From Pycnopodia helianthoides (lineage: Eukaryota > Echinodermata > Asteroidea > Forcipulatida > Asteriidae), in the NCBI GenBank assembly GCA_032158295.1, contig CM063247.1, positions 20,374,875 to 20,438,874 on the forward strand: a stretch of DNA of 64,000 nt, given 5' to 3'. The notes below the pieces were generated by a model. The model did no database searches. It had not been told where the DNA came from and saw only the letters and a program-made list of their open reading frames with translations. The position numbers were made by a program, and so were the translations under genes. Below, in pieces: positions 36,801 to 46,600 of the stretch (positions within the stretch are counted from its first letter, which is position 1; the number at the start of each line of letters is the position of its first letter).

Positions 36801-39800
36801 ACGTTGTATCGTGTCGCTATTTAAGCAAAATACAACGTTTTGACTATTTCAAACTCACACATAATGTTGGTGTATTTTTGGAGGTACAACTTTTTGAACT
36901 GACATGATGAATTGGCCTTGCATAATTGTCTCATCACCAATATTCTTGAAATTTCATCATAGAAGTAACTATTGCTAGTAACCTCCAGTACAGCCATTTA
37001 TAAATCTTTTGGGGAAGATGTTAGCTCTAAACATAGCTTTATTTGGTCTTGACAGTTCGAAAAAGTGTACTCTGCTCGTCCTTAAGCAGAAGCAAAACAA
37101 ACGAGCATAGAAATACTGTTTGAAATGTCAAAACCATATCAACTGCTCTGTTCAGAGCCAACACTCCTTTCAAAAGAGATTTACACATAGTTACTTCCTA
37201 TTATCCACACCATGCAAAGCTTCATACATCACTTACAATATCATTATAGTTCAGACAAAACAACACTGAAATGCTGTTGTCATTTTTCTTTCTGTTTTTG
37301 AAAGCTGTCATCTTTACTTTGCATTACATTTTGTGATTTGTGATTTGTGATTTGATTGATTTCATTTGTTATATTTTGAATTTTTGTTGATTATATCTTT
37401 TGTTCCAGGTGCAGTTTATCAATAATTTCCTGGCCTTATTCTACATTGCATTTTATCTTAAAGACATGAAGAGACTTAAACAGGTAAACCTATTTGGCAT
37501 TTAAAAGTAGTTTAGTTACAAGCCTGCAGCCGATTTTAATAAACATTGCTCAAGTGGACTTAAGCAGTTGTGTGAAGTTTCGTGAAATCGGCATCTGAGC
37601 TAGAAAATACATGGGCCCAATTTTATAAAGCTGTTAAGAAGAAGAGGGCGCTTTGTAAATTTTTCGGCAAGCAAAATTTAGTAGGGTACCAGTTATAGAC
37701 AATATGCATTACATGGTATTTTGGTTGGTAACCTTTTTTCTGTTAAGCCGTGAAGTTTTGCCCCGGGCTCAAAATATACACAATGGACCTCCAGGCTGAA
37801 TCCGGTAATTTTAGCATTGGCCAATTACTGTTTATATTCTAGTGGTTGCGGCTATGGCTTGATTACCACATTAAAACATGTGGGCAGAATAGAAAGCCCA
37901 TAGCAACACCCTAAGCAACAGCCATAGCCCCAACCGCCAGTTCGGACACGACCTAGTTTTCCCCTTGCAAAGATTCAAGTTTTATATGTTTTGATTTTAT
38001 TGTACTTTTTTTTCAGACTCTCGCAACAACCATAATAACCAAACAGTTGATTGGTAATCTGAAGGAGTCCATCTTGCCTTATGTCTTGGAGAAACTGAAG
38101 GTGTATCAGATGACTAATAAGCTCGTGGAGGAGACTGTGAACATGGATGATGGGACAGAGGAGGTAGCCAAGACCACTAAGGCTGAACCCACAGAGGAAG
38201 AAGAATCGTTATTGGACAAGGATGACAATCCAGGTGAGAACCTGCCTTAACCTGCAAGAATGTTGATAGTAATACAGGAAGTACTAACACAGAAGACAGT
38301 TTCGACAGATTTTGTGCCTTGTTAAACAGGATGAAAAACTATGGGGAAAAGCAGGAAATTTGTATAAACCTTATGCACATGACCTCACTTGAGTAGGGCG
38401 CCCTTGTGTACAGGGCCCAATTTCATAGAGCTGCTTAAGCAGCAAATTTTCTGCTAAACAAAACTAAGCAGGATACCAGTCACAAATAGTACATGTGGAA
38501 TGCTATTTTGGCTGGTAATCTTATTTTGGTAAGCATATTTTTATTGTGCTTAGCTACTTTTTGTGCTTAAGCATAAATTTCATGGAGCTCCTTAAAATTT
38601 TCTGCTAAGCAAAAATCAGCAGGATACCAGTCACTAATTGTACATGTGGCATGGTATTTTGGCTGGTAGACCTTATTCTGATAAACATATTTTGTTGTGC
38701 TTGGCTACCTTTTGTGCTTAATCAGCTCTGTAAAATTGGGCCCAGGTGGTATTTCACTATACAATCACTCAGTTAGATTTACTTTTGATGGTTCTTACAA
38801 GAACCCTGTTGGTTTCTTTTTGTTTGAAATAACTTTCTCTACTCTTAATACATTTTCAAATATATTGTATTTAAATTTTGTCTTGAAAGATCTTGTTTGG
38901 TATTTCAAATTTTTCTCTACATTTGATTAATCCACAGATGCATCCCCTGAGCAAAGGGAGTTATACCATAGTAAGGAATCTAATGAAAAGTTTACACTTA
39001 CTCAGGCAGAAGTAGAAAGCTCCATGAAGACTTATGAGGTGAGGATTGTCTTTGATAAATTCCAGTGGGTGTGGCTCCATTGAAGATGTGTATGCACAGC
39101 TTGAGGGCTGTTTCAAAATGTTTAATGGGGGGTCGGGGTGGCGACATCTTAAACTATAACTTCCTTCTTTTTCTTCTCTCCATGGGGTTCTTGGCTAGTA
39201 TCGTGGTTAAGTATGCTTTTTCTGAGTATCCTTAGCTTCAAAACCAGAGTTGATAAATGAAATAAATAAATAAATGTTTGAAGCATTGCATGGTGTGGGG
39301 TAGTAGAGAGTAAATTTGCGGGTCCAGCCTTAACATTAACAGCAGTCCAACATTCTCCCAAAGACGAGCAGAAAATACTGTTTGAAATATCGGAACTACA
39401 ACAGCTCTTTTCAGAGCCAGCAGTTTTCTAGTCAAGTTTTTTCCTTGCTATCAGACATTAGAATATTATTTCATCACTTAAGTTGGTTTTCATACTCTAT
39501 TTCAGGACACGTTTGAGGACTACCTCGAGATGTTTATCCATTTGGTTACGTCATCCTCTTCTCATCTGCATTCCCTCTGGCTGCCGTCTGTGCTCTGGTC
39601 AACAACGTCATTGAGATACGCAGCGATGCCTTCAAATTGTGCTCCAGTATGCAGAGACCTTCAGCCAACGGGTGGAGAATATTGGCACATGGCAGGTTTG
39701 TTCATTTTGCTTTTTGTTGGCGGTGAAGTGATGAATGTCAATTACGTTGTAGTTAGTAAGTCAAAATAGTTTATACTAAACAACAGCTGCAGTGCTTCTC

Positions 39801-42300
39801 ACCCATTAAGTTTGTATGGGCGTTAGTTTTTTTAGTATTTATCAATCTATGACCCTACCTTTAAGGGAAGGGGTTTGCCCAGTGTTTCTGGCTTGGTTGG
39901 CTGCAGATTGCACCACATCACCTTGTAAACCCTTAGCAGAAATGAGCATGATTTGTTTGTGCTTAGCTACTTTTTTCGTGCTCAAAAAGCTCTAGGAAAT
40001 TGGGCCCTTTTCATATTTAAAAAAAATGATAGTATAATAATATTTGGTTCTCTTGACATACCTCAGTAATAGTAGTAGTAAGATCAAGGCGCTCTACAAC
40101 ATTATCCCTGTTCATCATAAATAACTTGGGCCATTCCTTAAACTTTCTCAACTTTCTGGGGAGCATACTGCCCCAAGCTGTGTCAAGGGGTTTATTCCAA
40201 CACAGTACCGTATCAGTCCATTCAGCTTCCCATTTCTACACCTAGGTTAAGAGGAGCAATGATGGTTAAGTGCCTTGCTCAAAGACACACGTGTCATGAC
40301 TGGGAATTGAACCCACACTGCAATGATTTAGCCATCAGAGCTTGAGTGGTCATATGCAACACTTTTTATTTGAGCAAAAGGCTAACTTACTTCTTTTTTT
40401 TTGTGACAGGATGCGATGGAAGTGATGGGAGTCATAGGGGTGCTAGTCAACTGTGCCTTGCTGGGTACAACAGGGCAAGTTGGAAGGGCCTTCCCTTGGT
40501 TATCCACAGCTGGTGTTGTTCTTGTTGTAGTGTTTTTGAGGTATGTGAATTTGCAGTATTTTTGACCATGTGAGGGCCTGTTTGTGATACAAATTTATTT
40601 GATGCAGTAAAATAAAGCGAAGTAATTTTTCCATTGATATTATCAATGTTGTTGGCCATTGATTTAAGAAAACAACAGACAACAGTCAAATTAAGATTAA
40701 ATTGTAATTGGAATGCAAGAAAGTTCGCTGTTGAAAGCGCCCCCATGCGTCAAAAATACGATCAATTGACCAGTCCATTAATTAATCCCTGTTCACCACA
40801 GCAGCTGTCTATCAATTTATTAATTACACATCCAACAGAGCAAACACCAATTATAGCATTGCTTGGAGATGATGAAGAAATATCCAGTTTTAGATATGGG
40901 GGGGGGGGACCCTATAATCAGGTAGGAACTGAAGACCCAATGCAACACCCCAGTCCAAGGTGTGTTCACAAACTACAAGCAAAACATTAGTAGTATGCCA
41001 GACTAAAACAATAAAAACAAAATTGGAAAAAAATTTCTATGAAAAGTTAGAAAGGGGCAAGGTTACCAGCTCATTCACCCCAAGGCAAGATCTTCAGCAG
41101 AGAAAATCTATGTGCAAGAATGTACAGATGACATTGCAATGTCATCTATAATTTATTTATTTATCAAGTAATAAATCACAAGGGAAAATGACGTGGTAAG
41201 TCTTAAACAAGTTTGTGTTAAACAGATAAAAATTGACTTGAGCGGATTTGAACCTGCAACCTTCGGATCAATCTCCAAACAACTGGCACGTTTATCCAGG
41301 TTTACATCCAGCTCTAGTCAATTTCTGTGTTCAACCCAAATAACTTATTCATTTACTTATTTATGCACAGAAAACACATAAAGTACACACACATAAAATG
41401 CTACAGACAATATAATATTATTAGGTAGAGCATTTATAGCCTTTAAGTTGAAACCATACATTTTTAGAGGAAACTTCTGTGCAAGAATGTACCGCTGTTA
41501 TCTGTGATGGAACACAATAAGTATAGCCCTCGACTGACGACTAATCTCCTTCTATTTACAGCATATCATTATTGCCATCAAGTTTGCTATAGCCTATGCC
41601 ATTCCTGACATTCCATACTGGGTCTCCATGGAGATGGCTAAACTTGAATTCAACCGCAGAGAAGCTCTCAAGGTTAGTCCAAGACTCATCTATATATTAT
41701 GTCAAATAGCAACAATGAATACTGACTGCAAGGCTAAAAGGAGTCGGATTTCGTTGACATTGATATTGATTTGATTTGAAAAACATGATGTCCTTCAATT
41801 TTAGAAATAGTATGGCTGGTTAAGCTATAATTTCTCAACCATTGTTATCCAAAAGTATCCCACGAAGTGCATGACAACTGCATTAAAAAAAGATTAAAAA
41901 GGGCACCTGAAATCCATGGAATTTTTACATGGATTGTTACATTTGTCTCCATTTATTCTCTTTTCTGTAGAAACTTGAGCAGGCCACCATGCAGACGACC
42001 AAAGAAAACCTGTCCAGAGAGTCGACCATACCGACCTCGACTACAGAAAACACGAGGGAGCCCTCTCAGAAGGTGATTGAAAAACCCAACAATCTCCCCA
42101 CCCCGGGCACATCCAAACCTTCGGTCAAGAAGCAAGATGCAAGCAGGGTGTGGCCGCCGGCGATGGCAGACGTAGCTGCAAACTTTAATGTGTTCTCGGA
42201 TCTAGAGAAGATACGTAGCCCTCCGACGTCGCCCTCGGAGCCCGAGACGCCCATTTCTCCCGAGACGCCAAAGTCAGAGGAAGAGAAGAAGACGGATTGA
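30633..42300 (+). CDS. ANO8: Anoctamin-8 (TMEM16H-type), 15 secure coding exons
   Basis: Exons: 30633-30876, 31397-31535, 31761-31857, 32795-32911, 34057-34184, 35004-35165, 35803-35996, 36506-36656, 37409-37483, 38017-38233, 38938-39038, 39506-39695, 40410-40540, 41562-41672, 41971-42300. They encode about 795 residues, closely matching vertebrate ANO8: the N-terminal DCDVLMTFP segment, about ten membrane helices, the paired acidic motifs DYLEM and EIRSDAF, and IPDIPYW near the end. Family knowledge: TMEM16 proteins are Ca2+-activated channels or scramblases; ANO8 mainly tethers ER and plasma membrane in Ca2+ signalling. Human ANO8 is about 1230 residues; this one lacks its long acidic loop and C-terminal extension. 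Three single-base deletions interrupt the frame in the exons at 39506 and 40410. The first exon is uncertain. Confidence 0.93.
31397..31535 (+). CDS. ANO8: ANO8 exon 3
   Basis: It encodes [20 protein letters not shown] and on to EFFSSQ, matching vertebrate LLRGADELGLRK..FTSQ. Acceptor AG at 31395-31396; donor CAG|gtatgg. Confidence 0.93.
31761..31857 (+). CDS. ANO8: ANO8 exon 4
   Basis: It encodes [20 protein letters not shown] and [12 protein letters not shown], the counterpart of QERQSIIRFWLQNLRA..VRFLEDQPI in vertebrates. Phase 0 in, phase 1 out. Confidence 0.93.
31965..32130. repeat. Dispersed repeat family J, copy 1
   Basis: GACCCAATTCACCTGACGGC followed by ATCTTGGTTGTGCCATGTTG resembles the right part of 36180-36410 (CCCAAATCACCTGACGCC, ATCTTGGTTGCACCATTTTG). 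Confidence 0.5.
32795..32911 (+). CDS. ANO8: ANO8 exon 5
   Basis: It encodes [20 protein letters not shown] and [19 protein letters not shown], aligning with PELAARGIIQQVFPVHEQ..WVQAVCENQPL. Phase 1 in and out. Confidence 0.93.
   Translation, partial: FPRCFPGALSLKFYHCITATPWQVSKQLGFKRFFIVNH
32951..33338 (-). repeat. Inverted-terminus repeat family B, copy 1
   Basis: It begins AAGGTGTTATACAAGATTGG and ends CCAATCCTGTACAAAACCTT, which mirror each other. Internal CTTAATTGTGATTGTAACAACC and TACGAACTTCGTCATCAGTA match the reverse complement of 46018-46379. Confidence 0.65.
33636..33990. repeat. Dispersed repeat family C, copy 2
   Basis: GTAGTTGTCAAATACCAGTA, AACAAACCTGTACAAAATTT, AGCTCAATCAGTCATCGGAG and AAATCTGTGAACATTT all recur in the 61253-61594 copy. 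It lies in the intron before the first membrane helix of ANO8. Confidence 0.65.
34057..34184 (+). CDS. ANO8: ANO8 exon 6: first transmembrane helix
   Basis: It encodes [20 protein letters not shown] then a hydrophobic stretch [13 protein letters not shown]. The [14 protein letters not shown] segment is nearly invariant in ANO8. Confidence 0.95.
34200..34745 (+). mobile_element. LINE (non-LTR retrotransposon) remnant split by an insertion
   Basis: Positions 34210-34330 translate to [20 protein letters not shown] and [11 protein letters not shown], the classic C-terminal tail of LINE reverse transcriptases (LHWLPV..RI.FK..L..FKALHG.AP.YL). Positions 34590-34740 continue with [11 protein letters not shown] and an NSLP-like part in shifted frames. 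A family P element (34341-34524) sits between the two pieces. It is a dead fragment in an ANO8 intron. Confidence 0.7.
34341..34524. repeat. Palindromic repeat family P, copy nested in LINE
   Basis: It starts GGGTCCAGTTTTTTATGGAG and ends CAGCTCTATGAAAGTGGGCC. It holds GTGACATGGTAGTTTGGCTG and GTTGTGCTTAGCCACTT. Confidence 0.75.
35004..35165 (+). CDS. ANO8: ANO8 exon 7: second transmembrane helix
   Basis: It encodes [20 protein letters not shown] followed by [17 protein letters not shown]. The [14 protein letters not shown] motif is conserved across anoctamins. Confidence 0.96.
35803..35996 (+). CDS. ANO8: ANO8 exon 8: third transmembrane helix
   Basis: It encodes [20 protein letters not shown], then hydrophobic [20 protein letters not shown]. 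It ends in phase 2 (GG|gtacgg), completed by T of the next exon. Confidence 0.94.
36180..36410. repeat. Dispersed repeat family J, copy 2
   Basis: It contains CCCAAATCACCTGACGCCAT and AGATCTTGGTTGCACCATTT, mirrored partly by AAAATGGCGTAACCGAGAT near 36290, so the element has inverted ends. Related to 31965-32130. Confidence 0.5.
36506..36656 (+). CDS. ANO8: ANO8 exon 9: fourth helix and re-entrant loop region
   Basis: It encodes [20 protein letters not shown] then [16 protein letters not shown] and [10 protein letters not shown]. The WLND.ENYRL..YE.HLI.K motif is an anoctamin signature. Confidence 0.96.
37409..37483 (+). CDS. ANO8: ANO8 exon 10: fifth helix
   Basis: A 75-nt exon encoding [20 protein letters not shown] plus KRLKQ, matching vertebrate FQFVNSYLSLFYIGFYLKDM. 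Phase 0 at both ends. Confidence 0.95.
37613..37768. repeat. Palindromic repeat family P, copy in ANO8 intron
   Basis: It runs from GGGCCCAATTTTATAAAGCT to a decayed right end (GTGAAGTTTTGCCCC). It contains CATGGTATTTTGGTTGGTAA. Confidence 0.65.
37840..37953. repeat. Small palindromic repeat family E, copy 4
   Basis: The left arm TAGTGGTTGCGGCTATGGCT mirrors AGCCATAGCCCCAACCGCC at the right. About 60 bp before the next exon. Confidence 0.65.
38017..38233 (+). CDS. ANO8: ANO8 exon 11: cytosolic linker
   Basis: It encodes [20 protein letters not shown], then an acidic stretch ([15 protein letters not shown].. [14 protein letters not shown]). In human ANO8 this loop is far longer and acidic. 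Confidence 0.93.
38413..38743. repeat. Palindromic repeat family P, two tandem copies
   Basis: A first unit (38413 to about 38566) and a second (about 38567-38743) each contain GTACATGTGG(A/C)ATG.TATTTTGGCTG. The outer ends GGGCCCAATTTCATAGAGCT and AAAATTGGGCCC are inverted. Confidence 0.75.
38938..39038 (+). CDS. ANO8: ANO8 exon 12
   Basis: It encodes [20 protein letters not shown] then [14 protein letters not shown], aligning with vertebrate LTQAELESCMKKYE just before the next membrane helix. Phase 1 in, phase 0 out. Confidence 0.93.
39506..39695 (+). CDS. ANO8: ANO8 exon 13: pore-side helices, frame broken twice
   Basis: The exon is 190 nt; the vertebrate counterpart is 64 codons (192 nt). 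It reads [12 protein letters not shown], then shifts by one base at the T run 39541-39543. The expected [24 protein letters not shown] lies in the next frame. A second missing base at 39660-39661 moves it again before [10 protein letters not shown]. The residues matching the TMEM16A TM7 and TM8 acidic Ca2+ ligands (D/E in DYLEM, E and D in EIRSD) are present. Confidence 0.88.
40262..40352 (-). repeat. tRNA-like SINE, reverse copy
   Basis: On the minus strand it reads GTGTGGGTTCAATTCCCAGTC then CATGACAC and TTGAGCAAGGCACTTAACC, the same order as in 29997-30112. Confidence 0.65.
40410..40540 (+). CDS. ANO8: ANO8 exon 14: frame broken near its end
   Basis: It encodes [20 protein letters not shown] then [20 protein letters not shown]. 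The vertebrate exon is 132 nt and this one is 131. One base is missing near 40533-40540, where the conserved LE|H junction is expected, so the next exon cannot be joined in frame as written. Confidence 0.88.
41562..41672 (+). CDS. ANO8: ANO8 exon 15: last transmembrane helix
   Basis: It encodes [20 protein letters not shown] then [17 protein letters not shown]. The IPDIP..V..EMAKLE motif is shared with vertebrate ANO8. Confidence 0.95.
41971..42300 (+). CDS. ANO8: ANO8 exon 16: C-terminal tail and stop
   Basis: It encodes 109 residues and [21 protein letters not shown], then Pro/Ser/Thr/Glu-rich disordered sequence ending [10 protein letters not shown]. Much shorter than the human tail. Acceptor ctgtag|AAA; the stop at 42298-42300 is certain in this frame. 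Confidence 0.93.
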   Translation, partial: KLEQATMQTTKENLSRESTIPTSTTENTREPSQKVIEKPNNLPTPGTSKPSVKKQDASRVWPPAMADVAANFNVFSDLEKIRSPPTSPSEPETPISPETPKSEEEKKTD

Positions 42301-42471
42301 TCTGAAGGTCGCTTAATATCAAATTAGTTGTTTCTTTGATGGCTTGGTGCATAATTTTTAAATTTTCTATATTTTTGTGGTGATTGACAAAGTAATGGTG
42401 AATGAGCGGTAGTCTGCAAGGTTCTGTATTTATGTGTGGATCAGATTTTTTATGTACAACATTTGAAACCT

Positions 42472-42912
42472 GGGGCCAATTTCATAAAGCCTGTATTTCT
42501 ACCTCCTGAGCGTACCTTAGACTGGATTTCTATTTTCACAATCACTTCTAACTGTAAACAAATCAAAAACGCAACCTAAGCTCAAGATTTCTGTAAAGCA
42601 GATAAGTGACGCAATGCAAATCCATCATGAACGCCCACATGTGCCATCAAATTTGGTCGTTAATGCAGTGAACTTGATGAAATTTAATGAACTTAATTCT
42701 CCTGAATATGAGCAGAGTATATACAGTTTGAAACGTCAAGATCACACCGGTTCTTGTCAGAACCGACACTTTTTCCCCAATAGAGTTTTATACATAATGG
42801 TTGTACCGGCAAGTTTACTACTCTAGTTTTTCTTGTGAACGTAATGCTTAGAAAAGTTTTTTTCTGCTGTAGTAAGCATATTACAAGATAACAGCTTTAT
42901 GAAATTGGCCCC
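42472..42912. repeat. Palindromic repeat family P, diverged copy in ANO8 3' UTR
   Basis: The ends GGGGCCAATTTCATAAAGCC and CAGCTTTATGAAATTGGCCCC are inverted. The central part differs from the usual family interior, so this may be a related subfamily. Confidence 0.6.
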
Positions 42913-43976
42913 TGTCAATTGTAGGCACCTGTCCAATATTGCTATTTATAAACAATCAGCTGCGCCATCAATTTTGGAGGAGTGTGCGTTTTGCAGTGCT
43001 TCAACGTCAAACGGAGGCTGGGGCCTAAGCCGATGTTTGGAAGAAGTCCTTGGTATTCCGTTGTGACTACTCCATCCATTGGACAGTCCATTACCACTAG
43101 CTGTACATTGTAGTCAATTGTCTATTCATGGCCGACTTTCATGCTTTGCCACCCTTCAATTCCACCCACTCACCGGCCTTCTGTCCACACTGTCAACCCG
43201 TCCATTATGATAAAACTGTCCATTTGATCTCTCTTTTTCTAAAACTCTATTTATCATGTTGAAATTTGAGGGGAGATGCTGACATTTTTTCTTGTGTAGT
43301 TTAGTGTGGTGAAAAAAAAGGGAAAACCAAAGTGTGTGTGTACACATCAAAGTGCTATTTTCTGCTCCTTAGTGTATAACAGAAGATATTTTATATAGTT
43401 ATTCATCAATACTTTGGACAGTTTATGCATTCTGATTGTTCACATGGTGATGTTTCACCGGTCTTAAATAACAGATAATGATATAGTTAGATTTGTTTAA
43501 GACCAGTTGGGTAACACGCGTTCGATACTCAAAGCCATAGGAGTGCTGGTGCGCATGCTTGCTCGGGTGCTAATAATGCACTTAGCACAATGGATACATA
43601 CCGGTACTATATGAAAACCTATCAGTGCATGCGCGTATACACTGAGCATTGCAAGCAATTTGACCCAAGCAATTTAAGGGCATGATGGGATTGAAAATGT
43701 ACAAAACAGACAAGCTTTACATATTTTCCTGTACTATTATGCTTTTTCACAAGAAGGGTACTTATGAATAGGAGAATTGAGCTAGTGACTTGGTCTTAAA
43801 CAGCCCTATATGATTGTGGCTATGTGATAAAGGACTTCACCTTCAGCTCAGTCCTTTATCGAATATCATTGAATATCGAATGACACGGCCCAGAACCCTG
43901 CCCCGCTCTTTTATTTCCTTAGTCATGTTAGTAGAAAAGAATTGTGCAGTAGCTTTTAGAGGCTGATGGATCTCTT

Positions 43977-43982
43977 AATAAA
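43977..43982 (+). terminator. Candidate ANO8 poly(A) signal
   Basis: AATAAA about 1.7 kb after the ANO8 stop, followed within 40 bp by a T/G-rich segment (TTTGTCATTTCTGAATGTGT). Confidence 0.4.
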
Positions 43983-45199
43983 ACAATTCGTAGAAACCCA
44001 TTTGTCATTTCTGAATGTGTTACGCTACAATAGGCAGTGTTTCATGTTATTGTGTTACCCCGGCAAAGGAATAGGTTTGGGAGAAACAGTTGTTGTTGTT
44101 GTTGTTTGTGAATCTTATACTTTTTCTCTCGTTTGCTAAGAACTGAAAGCTGTTTTTTTTTAGTGAGGATTTTTTGTCTTGGATTAGGGTCGTTTTGTGG
44201 AAGGGACGACTAAAATGACAAAAACAGGTAAATTCATTTAATTGTGTACCAAATAATAATTAACTAATTGCAAAAGCATACTTTTGCATTTCTTAAGTTT
44301 GTATTATTGCCTTTTTGTACCAAAGTGGATGGTATTATGTATGACATGATTGTCGATTGTCAATTCTGAGGGTGCCTTTGATGTGAAATCTGAAATTGAT
44401 TATGAAATAAGCACAGTAAAGAAATAATGACTTCATAAAATAATAATATAATTTTAATTGAACAAGTATTTGTGAATTTTGGGTTTGAACATCCATTCGA
44501 TGTATAATTCATTGTGCCAAGACCCATCATATTTTCTAACAAATAATTTTCTCTAACTTTTGAAAAAAATCAATTTCTTCATGCTCTGTATTGATATTTG
44601 TGGAAAGAGTAAAGTATTTTATCAGACTAAAGAATATTTAGTGCAATTTAGATGAGCTTTTGATGCATTGTCGTACTTTTTAGTCGTTCATAGCTTTTTG
44701 CCGTTATACTAATCAGCAAATTCAGTTTTATCATGATAAATGTCTTTAATTTTAGCTTTAGAAATTTATAAAAACAATAATTTCGTGCAATAAGGTGTAG
44801 CCAGTTTTCTGTATTAATTTGTTTTAACGGTTCTGTTTTAACCGTTAGAAACTTGCAAGTGTCTTTTTACTCACTTGGTTTTTAATTTCTGTATTAATAG
44901 TAATTTGTTTGAAAGTTTGCAACTCTTTGTATAATTTTGTATTATTTAAGATAAATGGTAGTAAAGGGTAGTTTTATTAAAATTATTGATTTTCTCAATT
45001 GCTCTTGTCTAAGAAACCAATGAACCCTTTAAAATACACAAACCTCTGTGGACTGAAATTCTAAATATTTGATAGTTTTAAATTTCAGTGGTAAAGACAA
45101 AAAGCTGAAGTGTCTGATATTCCTCTCTGAGATTGAGTGCAATTGTACATAACATCTTTTAGACCATGTCGGACCTCAACGTCAGTACTGCACAGCTCG

Positions 45200-45600
45200 A
45201 AATATAGGACCTCTGGGTTTTTATTCATTGTACACAAAACGATTAGAGCTATAATGGGACACTATGTTAGTTTGCAAAGAAATAAGTATTGGACTGCTGC
45301 GTCGGTCATTATCTTTAATATAATAAATTGCTCAGAACTGTATAAAAAAAAAGTATTAGACCTGTGGGTCACTCTATTCATGTAACACAGATCTAAATAT
45401 TGGACTGCTGAGTCAGTCATTATCTTTATATTGGGCATAACTATAGGACCACTTGGTTCTTTTTTACCGTGCACAAAAATAAGTATTAGACCTATGAGTC
45501 ACTATATTCATTTTTCAAAGATTTAAATATCGGACCGCTGAGTCAATAATATCTTTATATTGCATGGAACTTCGGACTTCTAAGACATTATTTATATTAA
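45200..45600. repeat. Tandem repeats downstream of ANO8
   Basis: The phrase TATTGGACTGCTG(C/A)GTC.GTCATTATCTTT recurs near 45287 and 45397, with a weaker form near 45527. Alternating with it is TATTAGACCT(G/A)TG(G/A)GTCACT. Unit length about 110-150 bp. Confidence 0.6.
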
Positions 45601-46017
45601 GTAGATATTGAACCTCTTAGCCACTGTTTTTGATATTTCTTAGGTAGGATGCTGCTATTTGTAATGCATGTACAAATATCTGCACTAACATAATGCACAA
45701 TTTTCAACAGGGTTAAGATTATTTTAGTTTATCGTGAAAAAAGTACTATTTTATGCCAAATATTTATAAAAAGAACAAGTTTTTTATTTGCTCCTTGACA
45801 ATCAACTTTTGTTTTACTTTATAATTAGATTTTGTCTGTGTTAGGCATTGTTTTGTAGGTAGAGTTGCTAGGGTATTCTTTAATTGATTCATGGTTTAAA
45901 AATAGCGAGCGATGTTTTGTTTTGTCATGATTTATTTATATGTCAATGCTCATTATGTTTTGTTTTGTTTACATAGGGTATTAACAGTTCATTTGTCTAG
46001 GTACACAAATACGCGTT

Positions 46018-46379
46018 AAAGGTATTATACAGGATTGGTATGGATAACAAACACCACTGTGTAAGCTTACTGATTATGAAGTTCGTACTAAAACCTTTTT
46101 TTCTGTGAAATATTTTCCTCTGAAATGAAATCGTATTCGAGAAAACTTATCCAGTGACAACCTAAACAACGCAACAGCTGATTTAGGTTGTTACAACCAA
46201 AATTAAGGACAATGTATTCACATGCCGAAAATTGTGCATGGTTTTTCGCTATTTTCTCCTGACTCACAATGGATGAAGCCCAATTTTGCACAGGTTTGTT
46301 ATTCCATGTGTATACTTGATCACACAAAACACTGTCTGCGACTATTTTGTCAGCTCTACCAATTTTGTATAATACATTT
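46018..46379 (+). repeat. Inverted-terminus repeat family B, copy 2
   Basis: It begins AAAGGTATTATACAGGATTGG and ends CCAATTTTGTATAATACATTT, mirroring each other. The interior TAAGCTTACTGATTATGAAG matches the inverse of 32951-33338. Confidence 0.65.
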
Positions 46380-46600
46380 AAATTTACAGACTTTGTTTGT
46401 AAATTAATTTGTTGTTAAAGTGAAATCAACTCTCTCATGACCACTGTTTTTCCATTTATCCTCAACATTTTTCAGAACCAAATTCAGTGCTCTATACTGG
46501 TGAGTATTACATTTTTGTTGAGTACTTGTTTCTCTACTCGCGGTAATACTCGTACTCGTATGATGTACATCCTTTAACTGTTGTGTGAGCGTAAACATCA

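Larger units (their letters stand above)
42301..43982 (+). other. ANO8 3' UTR (probable)
   Basis: AT-rich non-coding sequence after the ANO8 stop, interrupted by a family P-like element at 42472-42912. A canonical AATAAA at 43977-43982 followed by a T/G-rich stretch is the first good poly(A) signal. Confidence 0.45.

Noticed and set aside
40634..40990. 118-codon plus-strand frame after ANO8 exon 14
   Set aside because: It is intronic, has no match to anoctamins and contains a poly-G run; the next true exon at 41562 resumes the conserved protein.
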